Assembly: GCF_016865425.1 (NCBI RefSeq)
Contig: NZ_AP023355.1
Location: forward strand, 372,001 to 436,000
Length of the DNA: 64,000 bases
Direction: 5' to 3'
From: Actinocatenispora thailandica
GTDB taxonomy: Bacteria > Actinomycetota > Actinomycetes > Mycobacteriales > Micromonosporaceae
In this document: one piece after another, positions 25,885 to 37,539 of the stretch
How the letters are laid out: every line of letters begins with the position of its first letter
How positions within the stretch are numbered: the stretch's first letter is position 1
The notes under the pieces: model-generated
Told to the model about the DNA's origin: nothing
The model's input: only the letters and a program-made list of their open reading frames with translations
Database searches by the model: none
Program-made: the position numbers and the translations under genes

Positions 25885-26043
25885 AGGGCGCCGGACACGG
25901 CAGCCGAGCAAAGTCTCCAGGAGAAATCGACCGGGAGATTTCGCGCGGCAAAATGGCCGGCCTGCAAATCCTTCTCTTGGAAATTCAGAGCCATTCGGCG
26001 CTGAGCGACCAAGGGTGCCCGAAAAGATCCGCCGGGGCCGAAT

Positions 26044-26072
26044 TTGACCGCGGAAGATCGGCCGGGTAAGCT
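26044..26072 (+). promoter_or_regulatory. rRNA operon promoter, main copy
   Basis: TTGACC (26044-26049) and TAAGCT (26067-26072) with a 17-base spacer match the sigma-70 consensus best. It lies about 245 bases before mature 16S. The leader that follows includes TTGAGAACTCAACAG near 26155-26170, an antitermination/processing element commonly seen in actinobacterial rRNA leaders. Confidence 0.7.
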
Positions 26073-26316
26073 AAACGAGCAAGACGGAAACGGCAACAAA
26101 ACAAAGCCTCTGAGGCGGATGGCGAAAGCCGGAAGATTCAGATGTGCGTTTGTTTCTTGAGAACTCAACAGGGTGTTGAAAAGCCAGTGCATTATGTTTT
26201 GCCCCGTTGCCATGGCTGACCGTTGGTTGGTTGTGGTGGGGTTCCTTTGATGCAGTTCGCCTGGCTCCTTCGTTGGTGGAGGGGTTGGGTGTGTTGCTGG
26301 GATTTTCTTCAAGTTT

Positions 26317-31331
<5,015 letters not shown>

Positions 31332-31343
31332 ACAAGGTTGTGT

Positions 31344-31362
31344 GCGTCCACTGTGTAGTTCT
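31344..31362 (+). other. Right arm of the 23S precursor processing stem
   Basis: GCGTCCACTGTGTAGTTCT is the exact reverse complement of 28181-28199. The 19-base perfect duplex, extended by pairing of the 23S ends, should be the RNase III-type cleavage site that frees 23S rRNA. Confidence 0.85.
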
Positions 31363-31423
31363 GGAACCACGGTCAGAGTGCCCCGTTTTGGTGTGGGGTG
31401 TGTGGCTGGCTGGTTTGAGAGAT

Positions 31424-31541
31424 GTTTCGGTGGTTGTAGCGTGAGGGAAACGCCCGGTCCCATTCCGAACCCGGTAGCTAAGCCTTACAGCGCCGATGGT
31501 ACTGCACTCGGGAGGGTGTGGGAGAGTAGGTCGCCGCCGAA
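31424..31541 (+). rRNA. rrf: 5S ribosomal RNA
   Basis: About 118 bases. The terminal stem GTTTCGGTGG pairs with CGCCGCCGAAG. Internal landmarks are CCCGGTCCCATTCCGAACCC and the loop E/helix IV region GGGAGAGTAGGTCG. It lies 93 bases after 23S and 10 bases before the operon terminator. Ends are placed by stem pairing and may be off by a base or two. Confidence 0.92.
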
Positions 31542-31550
31542 GCTCACGTG

Positions 31551-31594
31551 AAGTCGGGCTGGAAGATCTTAGGGTCTTCCAGCCCGACTTTTTT
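31551..31594 (+). terminator. Intrinsic terminator of the rRNA operon
   Basis: AAGTCGGGCTGGAAGA (31551-31566) pairs perfectly with TCTTCCAGCCCGACTT (31575-31590) around an eight-base loop, followed by a run of T. It is a classical rho-independent terminator and the strongest in the window. Confidence 0.95.
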
Positions 31595-32187
31595 GTGCCC
31601 TCGGCTGCTTTCCCGGTCATGCGGTATTGCGAGGGCTACGAATCGGTCCGCGCCGGATCGTCCCGCTGCACCAGGCCGGTGGGAGACGCTGCGCAGCACG
31701 GCAGTCCTGCCGGCACGGCGATCCACCGGGGGACGGGTCCGCGGCCCGGCATCTCCCGACTCATCTCCGCTCCCGGATCGGGTGCGTCCGGCGACGTTCG
31801 CACCCTGGATCCGGGTGTCACTGAAACCTCAGCGGGCCCCGCTCCCGACCGTTCTTCGGATGCTCCGGATGTGTCGAGTTCCCTGGACCGGGCACGCGGG
31901 ACGCGGTACCGCGCGGGGCGTACTGCTTCCGGAGCGCGATGCTTCGGGAGCGACGGTGCCCTGGGAACCGGCGACGCTTCGTCAGGCGCGGCACGTCCGG
32001 AGCGCGATGCTCTGGGAACCGGCGACGCTTCGTCAGGCGCGGCACGTCCAGAACGCGATGCTTCGAGAACGAGGGTGCCCCGGGAACCGGCGACGATTCG
32101 GGAAGCGCGGCACGTCAGGGATCGACGATGCTCCGGCACCCGCCGCGGCCGGGAGGCCCGGCGCCGGGTGCTCGGATCGCGGACGCA
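31595..32187. other. Gene-free stretch containing a tandem repeat
   Basis: Several open frames exist on both strands, but none has recognisable features or a ribosome-binding site, and their low-complexity peptides come from the repeat array at 31931-32116. I call no gene between the rRNA terminator and the terminator of the chaplin gene. Confidence 0.6.
31931..32116. repeat. Tandem minisatellite, three copies of a 51-68 base unit
   Basis: Copy 1 spans 31931-31998 and begins GGAGCGCGATGCTTCGGGAG. Copy 2 (31999-32049) lacks 17 internal bases, and copy 3 (32050-32116) is full length but diverged. All share GGGAACCGGCGACG and GCGCGGCACGTC. A partial fourth copy follows to about 32135. Units are not inverted and there are no unique spacers, so this is not CRISPR. 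Confidence 0.8.
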
Positions 32188-32233
32188 GAACGGCGGGTCG
32201 ATCGGGATGTGATCCCAGATCGACCCGCCGTTC
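32188..32233 (-). terminator. Terminator of the chaplin gene
   Basis: GAACGGCGGGTCGAT (32188-32202) pairs perfectly with ATCGACCCGCCGTTC (32219-32233), and an inner GGGAT/ATCCC stem caps it. It lies 42 bases beyond the stop of the reverse-strand chaplin gene and could also stop read-through from the rRNA operon. Confidence 0.85.
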
Positions 32234-32274
32234 GCGTTTCGGGGCCCGGTTTCGACGAGTTCGACGGTGGCGGT

Positions 32275-32799
32275 TCAGGCCGCGCGGCGGCGCCGACTCA
32301 GGATGAGGGCAGCTGCCCCCGCGCCCAGCAGCGCCAGCGCGGCCACCACCAGGATGGTGAGGCTCGCGCCGGTGACGGGCAGCGTGGCGCCGGTGTTCTT
32401 GGTGTTGGTGACTGCCTCGACGGTGCTCGGCGACGCGCTCGGGGACTGGGAGCTCGGCGGCGTCGACTCCGATGCGCAGGCTGTTTCCGGAGCGCTCTCG
32501 CGGGTCTGCGACTCGTAGCCGCCGGACGAGGCGGTGGGGCAGGCGCTGGGGCTCTCGCTCGGCTCCGCAGCGGCGCTCGCCTTGCAGTCGCCGCTGGCGC
32601 CCGCGCCGACGCCCAGCACGCCCACGCCGTTGCCGCAGACGTTCACGGGCGCCTGGACGGGAGCGTGCACCTGGCTGCCGTTGCCGATGCCGTTGTTGCC
32701 GGCGGAGCCGGTGTCCGCGAATGCCGCGGTCGGTAAGGCGAGCGTGAGCCCGGCGGCCGCCACGGCGCCGGCGACGGCAAGTCTTGCTGTGACGCGCAT
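32275..32799 (-). CDS. LPXTG-anchored chaplin-domain surface protein
   Basis: Exported protein of 174 residues. The signal peptide covers residues 1-28 (ends 'PTAAFA'). A single chaplin domain spans about 30-73: 'GIGNGSQVHAPVQAPVNVCGN' then a Gly/Val-rich turn and 'GDCKA', with the two hallmark cysteines C55 and C72. A Ser/Pro/Glu/Thr linker holds two extra cysteines (87, 108). The cell-wall sorting signal is LPVTG (140-144), a membrane segment and a final RRRR. Chaplins are hydrophobic amyloid-forming coat proteins of aerial hyphae and spores. ATG 32799 follows AAGGGA; a TAGGGT -10 lies at 32886-32891. No sortase gene is in this window. Confidence 0.85.
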   Translation of the reverse strand: MRVTARLAVAGAVAAAGLTLALPTAAFADTGSAGNNGIGNGSQVHAPVQAPVNVCGNGVGVLGVGAGASGDCKASAAAEPSESPSACPTASSGGYESQTRESAPETACASESTPPSSQSPSASPSTVEAVTNTKNTGATLPVTGASLTILVVAALALLGAGAAALILSRRRRAA

Positions 32800-33161
32800 G
32801 TGTGTCCCTTCGATGTCGAAGACAAGGTGTACGCGCGTGTGCACGTACAGGTGACTTCCCCTCGCCGGGACAACGCGTCACCGGAACCCTAGACACGGGA
32901 TGTTCGGTTACGACCTCGAAGCGTGACGGTACTCACCGTCGATCTGCCGGCGATGCCCGAAATGGCGGCGTCGACGCAGGTCCGGGCGTACTCGGCGATG
33001 CCTAACTGGATGCCTACGGCGCCGGGTTGCAGGCCCGGTACGGCCCGCCGGCAGCGACGCACGGCGCACCGTCCTGCGAGCACCGGACGCCCCGTCCGGT
33101 GCGCCACGGTGCCGGTGCGGAGGGATCGGCGCCAGCAGCGCCGCGGCCGTGGAACGTGGTC
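32800..33161. other. Intergenic region upstream of the chaplin gene
   Basis: Contains the chaplin promoter (TAGGGT at 32886-32891, reverse strand) and an inverted repeat GGTGAC (32850-32855)/GTCACC (32877-32882) that could be an operator or leader hairpin. The rest (about 32900-33161) holds no gene that I can support. Confidence 0.5.
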
Positions 33162-33713
33162 TCAGCGAGACGGCGCCTCGGTGGGCAGGCCGGCCGCCTT
33201 CAGCACCTTCTTGCGGATCCGCTTGGACAGCCGGTCGACGTAGACCGTGCCGTCCAGGTGGTCGGTCTCGTGCTGGAAGCACCGCGCCAGCATGCCGGTC
33301 CCGTCGTACCGGACGGGCTCTCCCGTCATCGTGACACCGGTGACCGACGCCAGGGCGGGGCGGGCCAGGTCGGCGTGCTCGCCCGGTACGGACAGGCAGC
33401 CCTCGCTGTCGTCGTCCAGCTCCCGCGGCAGGTCGGGCAGCACCAGCGTCGGGTTGACCACGTGGCCGACCTGGTTGACGTCGTCGGCGTCCGGGCAGTC
33501 GAACACGAAGACGCGGGCGTCCACCCCGATCTGGTTGGCGGCGAGGCCGACCCCGTCCGCCTCGTACATGCTGGCGAACATGTCGTCGATCAGGGCGCGC
33601 AGGCCGTCGTCGAACTCGGTGACCGGCCGGCAGGGCCGGTGCAGCACCGGAGTGCCGTAGACGACGATCGGCCGCGCGATGCCGGTGCTGCCCATCTCAC
33701 CTCGAAACGCCAT
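33162..33713 (-). CDS. def: Peptide deformylase
   Basis: Metalloenzyme of 183 residues that removes N-formyl groups from nascent proteins. All three motifs are present: 'GVGLAANQIG' (about residues 54-63), 'EGCLSVPG' (about 104-111, metal Cys) and 'QHETDHLDG' (about 146-154, metal His pair and catalytic Glu). ATG 33713 gives normal length; ATG 33695 is also possible. A second deformylase elsewhere in the genome is likely, since actinobacteria often have several. It is not linked to the usual fmt gene here. Confidence 0.95.
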   Translation of the reverse strand: MAFRGEMGSTGIARPIVVYGTPVLHRPCRPVTEFDDGLRALIDDMFASMYEADGVGLAANQIGVDARVFVFDCPDADDVNQVGHVVNPTLVLPDLPRELDDDSEGCLSVPGEHADLARPALASVTGVTMTGEPVRYDGTGMLARCFQHETDHLDGTVYVDRLSKRIRKKVLKAAGLPTEAPSR

Positions 33714-33795
33714 ACCAACAGGATCGAGCCGATCCTAGCGGCGCGGTACGAGCGGCCCACCGGGGCCGGGCGCCGCCGAAGGCCATCGACGCGGC

Positions 33796-33826
33796 AGGGC
33801 CGCCCCGGGATGCCCGGGACGGCCCT
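33796..33826 (-). terminator. Terminator of the sedolisin gene
   Basis: AGGGCCGCCCCGGG (33796-33809) pairs with CCCGGGACGGCCCT (33813-33826) with one mismatch and a three-base loop. It lies 18 bases beyond the stop of the reverse-strand protease gene. Confidence 0.75.
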
Positions 33827-33844
33827 GTGCGGTACGGGTGGGTG

Positions 33845-35815
33845 TCAGTGGTGCCGGTGGTGCCCACCGCCGTGGCCGCGGTGCGACCCGCTGGCGACGG
33901 CCCTGAGGTAGCTGGTGCCGTTCGGCGACCCGACGCCGGTCACGTTGTCGTAGCCCGGCGCGGTGAACAGCGACGAGTCACGGTCGAACGTGACGAGCGA
34001 CGAGCCGGTCGGTGTGGCCACCGCGACCGGCGTGCGCTGTGGCGCGACGTCGCGGAAGGAGCCCGCCTTCAGCTGGTACATCAGCGGGTTGGCGAAGCCG
34101 ATCGGGGTGCTGCGGCCCTGGCTGGCATCCGCCTGGATGCCGGCGAACAGCGGGCAGGCCAGGCTGGTGCCACCCCAGGTCTGCAGGGTGTACTCGCCGT
34201 CGATGGTGCGGCCGACCGCCATCCCGGTGTACGGGTCGGCGAGCGCGGCGACGTCCGGGACGACCCGGGCCGGCGCCCCGCCGTACTGCTGGGAGAGGCT
34301 GGTCGGGACGACGCCCTGCTGGTACGCCGGCTGGTCGAACAGGGTGCTGGTGCCGCCGCCGGCGCCGCCGTAGAACTCACCGGGCGGGGCCTGCGAGTAC
34401 GCGGCGGGGTCCTGGCTGTAGTCGACCACCGCGCGGGTGGAGCCCCAGCCGGTCTCGAAGCCGTAGCTGCTGTCGCTGCCGACCGCGAGGCTGGTGCCGC
34501 CGACCGCGGTGACGTACGGGTCGGAGGCCGGGTAGTCGGGCTGCGCCGACGGGGTGTTGCCCGCGGTGACCTCGTCGCCGCTGTCACCGGAGGAGAAGTA
34601 CATGCCGATGCCCTCGGCCGCGGCCTGCACGAAGATCGTGTGCTCGGCGGCGATGGCGCTGGCCGGGATGTCCTCGCCCAGGTTGCCCCAGGAGTCGGAG
34701 ACGATGTCGGCCTGGTGGTTCTGGACGATCCAGTTGAGCGCGGCGTCCAGGCCGGTGTCGCAGTTCTTGGCCCCGACGTACTTGATGCTCGCGCCCGGCG
34801 CCATGGCGTGCGCCGCCTCGACGTCGATGGCCTCCTCGCCGTTCCAGCCGTCCTCGCCGCCGCACTCGCCCTGCATGTCGAACGGCTTGAAGACCTTCTC
34901 GGAGTACTGGCCCTTGGCGTAGTGGCCCTGGCCGTTGTCCACCGCGTACTGATCGGCGTCGGCCTGCATGGTCGGCGAGGCGTACGCGTCGACGATGGCG
35001 ATCGTGGTGCCGGCGCCGTTGGTACCGGTGGCGATCGCCTTCTTCACGCCGTACGCGGTCTGCAGCTGGTCGGTGCCGTAGCCGCAGATGTAGGTCGGGA
35101 ACTCGGTGCGCCCGTACGCCTGCGGCATGGTCTGGTTGTGCTCGCCCCAGAAGTTCGAGCACTGGGCCGGGGCCGGTGCCGCCTTCGGGGCGGCGCTGCG
35201 GGTCTTCGCGGCGCTGCTGTTGCTGACCACCTTGTGGTGGAACGGCGTGCGCAGCGGGCCGGTCTGGGCCAGGCCGTTGACCGACAGCACCAGGTTGCCG
35301 ACGTTCGCCGGCAGGGTCGCCTGCTTGCCCGGCGCCCGGAGCTTGTGGCCGCGGTAGGAGTACGTGTGCAGATCGGCGCCGAACGCCTTGTTCAGCTCGG
35401 CGACGGTGCCGCTGGCGCTGACGTACCGGTTGCCCTGGCCGACGCCGTCCACGGTGAGGCCCTGCTGGCGCAGGAAGTTGCGCACCGTGCGGACGCTGTC
35501 GGCGGTCGGCGCGTAGCGCGCGTTGAACTGCTTGGCCGTCAGGTACTTGCCGTACTGCTTGGAGCCCGGGGTGGACACCTGGTTGGCGAACCGCTCGGCG
35601 CTCGCGGTGTGCCGCAGCTTCAGGAAGACCTGGACGTCGACGCGCTGGCTGGAGCTGGGATTGCCGGCGCGGTTGGCTGGGGTGGCCCATGCCGGTGTGC
35701 TGCCCGACACCGCTTGTCGGGTTGGTGCGGCCTGCGCTGCGCTCGCAGCGAACGGCAACGCAAGAGCGCTGACGCCCACCGCGAGAGCGGCGCGTCGGAT
35801 GAGGGTGTGCCGCAT
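33845..35815 (-). CDS. Secreted S53 (sedolisin) serine-carboxyl protease
   Basis: Secreted protease precursor of 656 residues, active at acid pH in known members. The signal peptide is about 1-29, the pro-kumamolisin activation domain about 55-200, and the catalytic domain about 240-640. The Glu/Asp pair is E327 and D331 in 'GEEAIDVE', the oxyanion Asp is D411 in 'SSGDSG', and the nucleophile is S551 in 'GGTSLACP'. The calcium site is formed by 'FRDV' and 'GYDNVTGVGSPNG'. The extreme C-terminus is odd: 'HRGHGGGHHRHH'. ATG 35815 follows AAGGAG by six bases. It is self-processing by family rule. Confidence 0.95.
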   Translation of the reverse strand: MRHTLIRRAALAVGVSALALPFAASAAQAAPTRQAVSGSTPAWATPANRAGNPSSSQRVDVQVFLKLRHTASAERFANQVSTPGSKQYGKYLTAKQFNARYAPTADSVRTVRNFLRQQGLTVDGVGQGNRYVSASGTVAELNKAFGADLHTYSYRGHKLRAPGKQATLPANVGNLVLSVNGLAQTGPLRTPFHHKVVSNSSAAKTRSAAPKAAPAPAQCSNFWGEHNQTMPQAYGRTEFPTYICGYGTDQLQTAYGVKKAIATGTNGAGTTIAIVDAYASPTMQADADQYAVDNGQGHYAKGQYSEKVFKPFDMQGECGGEDGWNGEEAIDVEAAHAMAPGASIKYVGAKNCDTGLDAALNWIVQNHQADIVSDSWGNLGEDIPASAIAAEHTIFVQAAAEGIGMYFSSGDSGDEVTAGNTPSAQPDYPASDPYVTAVGGTSLAVGSDSSYGFETGWGSTRAVVDYSQDPAAYSQAPPGEFYGGAGGGTSTLFDQPAYQQGVVPTSLSQQYGGAPARVVPDVAALADPYTGMAVGRTIDGEYTLQTWGGTSLACPLFAGIQADASQGRSTPIGFANPLMYQLKAGSFRDVAPQRTPVAVATPTGSSLVTFDRDSSLFTAPGYDNVTGVGSPNGTSYLRAVASGSHRGHGGGHHRHH

Positions 35816-35920
35816 GTGTCTCCTTTCCTGCACTGGACAGGGACGAACGGAACGGTGGCGGATGACCGGTGGCAACAGCCGTCCAGGGACCCACGCACGG
35901 TGACTCGTTCGATTCCCCGA

Positions 35921-35953
35921 AGTATCAGATCGGTGGCCGACATAGGTTGTCAA
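35921..35953 (-). promoter_or_regulatory. Candidate promoter of the sedolisin gene
   Basis: Reading the reverse strand, TTGACA (35948-35953) is followed by CTGATA/GATACT (35921-35928) with a 19-21 base spacer, about 110 bases before the start codon. The spacing is long, so strength or sigma type is uncertain. The remaining bases up to 36062 hold nothing I can name. Confidence 0.4.
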
Positions 35954-36062
35954 GGGAAGTTTTACCCATGTCCGGCAACAGATTCGGCACGACACTCCAT
36001 TGACGACCGTCGAATCTTCCGATGATTCCGCATTGTCCACCCAGCGGGTTGGTATCGCGGCA

Positions 36063-36091
36063 AACCGCCCGACGCGATCGCGTCGGCGGTT
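36063..36091 (-). terminator. Palindromic terminator-like hairpin
   Basis: CCGACGCGATCGCGTCGG (36069-36086) is a perfect palindrome. AACCGC and GCGGTT extend it on both sides with one bulged C. It lies 80 bases beyond the stop of the reverse-strand MFS gene. The near-zero loop means it must open a few pairs to fold. Confidence 0.5.
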
Positions 36092-36171
36092 CCGGTCGCG
36101 CCGGGTCGGATTGCACGCGGGCGTGACACTGCCGGAACCGGGCATCCCGGCCGGCCGTGGCGTGCCGCGAA

Positions 36172-37371
36172 TCAGCCGACCGGTGCCGCTCGGGTACTGC
36201 GGGCGCGGTGTTCTGCGGCGACCGGCGTGAGGGCGATGGCCAGTACCGGGAAGATCGCCGCGGACAGGAACCCGACGGAGTAGTTGGAGGCGCCGACGAT
36301 CAGCCCGAGCAGCGGCGGGGTGAGCGAGGAGATCACGTTCTGGCCGGTGTTCTGGATGCCCAGGGCGCGGCCGGACCAGGACAGCCCGGCCAGTTCCGCG
36401 GTCGCGGTGAAGGCGAGCCCGTTGTCGGCCACGGTGATCACCGAACCGGCCGCGATCGCCAGCACGGCGAGCCACGGTGCCACCGCGTCGCCGAGCGCGA
36501 AGGCGAGCATCACGGCGGCGCTCGCGACGGCCAACTGGCGCATCGGTCGCAGCCGGCTGCCGACCCGGTCCGACCAGTAGCCGGTGCCGATCCGGCCCAG
36601 CGCGCCGAGGACCTGTGCCGCGGCGAGGAAGGCGCCGGCGGTCAGCGCCGCCCAGTGCCGCCGGCCGACGAGGTACTCCATGGCCAGCGCGGCGATCGCG
36701 AACTGCGGCAGGACCAGCAGCGCGCTCGCGCCGTGCAGCCGCCACAGCGTCCCGCCGCGGTACGGGTTGCCGGTGCGCGTCGTGCCGTCGGTGTCGGGCC
36801 GCGCCGGGTCGGCGGCGAGCAGCAGCACCAGTACCGCGGCGGCCAGACAGAGTGCGGCCGGCAGCAGCAGCGCGGTGCGGAAGCCTGCGTGGGCCGCGAG
36901 GCCGGGCAGGGTGAGCGCGGCGATGCCGACTCCGAGCGGTTGGGCGGTCTGCCGGATGCCCATCGCCACGCCGCGCTCGTCGCGGGCGAACCAACCCATC
37001 ACCATCCGGCCGCTGGCGGCGTTGACCGAGGCGGCCGCCGCGCCGGCGAGGCCCAGTACCACGACGAAGCCGGTGAGGCCCGGCACCGCGAGCGCCGCGA
37101 CGGCGACGAGGATCGCGGCCAGGGCCAGGCCGACCGCCATGACCAGCCGCTCGCCGTACCGGTCGGCGGCGGCGCCCCAGGCGATGAGGGTGGCGAGCAG
37201 GCCGATGGTGGGGCCGGCGACGACCAGGCCGGCGCCGGCGAGGTCGAGGTGCTCGTCGGCGCGGAGGGCCGGCACGAGCGCGGGCAGGCCGTACAGGAAG
37301 GCGCAGGAAGCTGCTTGCGCGAACACTCCGACCGCCAGTACCAGCCAACGGCGTCGATCGCCGGCCGCCAT
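36172..37371 (-). CDS. MFS transporter, CynX/NimT-like
   Basis: Transporter of 399 residues with 12 predicted helices. 'GVFAQAASCAFLYGLPALVPALR' opens helix 1, 'WGAAADRYGERLVMAVGLALA' is motif A, and 'MGIRQTAQPLGVGIAALTLP' is helix 5. ATG 37371 is chosen since GGGAG lies five bases before it. It has no regulator beside it, yet its promoter carries a long palindrome (37381-37410). Substrate unknown; organic anions, cyanate or nitroimidazoles are known for relatives. Confidence 0.85.
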   Translation of the reverse strand: MAAGDRRRWLVLAVGVFAQAASCAFLYGLPALVPALRADEHLDLAGAGLVVAGPTIGLLATLIAWGAAADRYGERLVMAVGLALAAILVAVAALAVPGLTGFVVVLGLAGAAAASVNAASGRMVMGWFARDERGVAMGIRQTAQPLGVGIAALTLPGLAAHAGFRTALLLPAALCLAAAVLVLLLAADPARPDTDGTTRTGNPYRGGTLWRLHGASALLVLPQFAIAALAMEYLVGRRHWAALTAGAFLAAAQVLGALGRIGTGYWSDRVGSRLRPMRQLAVASAAVMLAFALGDAVAPWLAVLAIAAGSVITVADNGLAFTATAELAGLSWSGRALGIQNTGQNVISSLTPPLLGLIVGASNYSVGFLSAAIFPVLAIALTPVAAEHRARSTRAAPVG

Positions 37372-37380
37372 CTCGTCTCC

Positions 37381-37410
37381 CAAGATATGAGATCAGTGTC
37401 TTATATCTTG
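37381..37410 (-). promoter_or_regulatory. Near-perfect 12-base palindromic operator
   Basis: CAAGATATGAGA (37381-37392) and TCTTATATCTTG (37399-37410) are inverted repeats matching 11 of 12 bases with a six-base centre. The site touches the GGGAG ribosome-binding site of the MFS gene and is strikingly AT-rich. Its size fits a GntR- or TetR-type dimer, but none is encoded nearby. Confidence 0.65.
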
Positions 37411-37480
37411 AACACTAAGCGGCCGGGTGCGGCACGCGCAACCGAGGTTCCACACCCTGGGAGTCCACTGTGGACGACGA

Positions 37481-37509
37481 AGCGCCCGGCCGCGGTGCGG
37501 CCGGGCGCT
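37481..37509 (-). terminator. Terminator of the transpeptidase gene
   Basis: AGCGCCCGGCCGC (37481-37493) pairs perfectly with GCGGCCGGGCGCT (37497-37509) around GGT, 31 bases beyond the stop of the reverse-strand gene. Confidence 0.85.
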
Positions 37510-37539
37510 CCCGGTGCCAGCTGCGCCGGCCGGCGGTCG

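Noticed and set aside
31496-32306. Two long forward frames and a 167-codon reverse frame after the rRNA terminator
   Set aside because: They lack ribosome-binding sites, run through 5S, the terminator and the minisatellite, and encode only repeat-derived peptides.
35905-35918. TTCGATTCC word resembling a tRNA T-loop
   Set aside because: Flanking bases do not form a T-stem and no acceptor or anticodon arm can be built.
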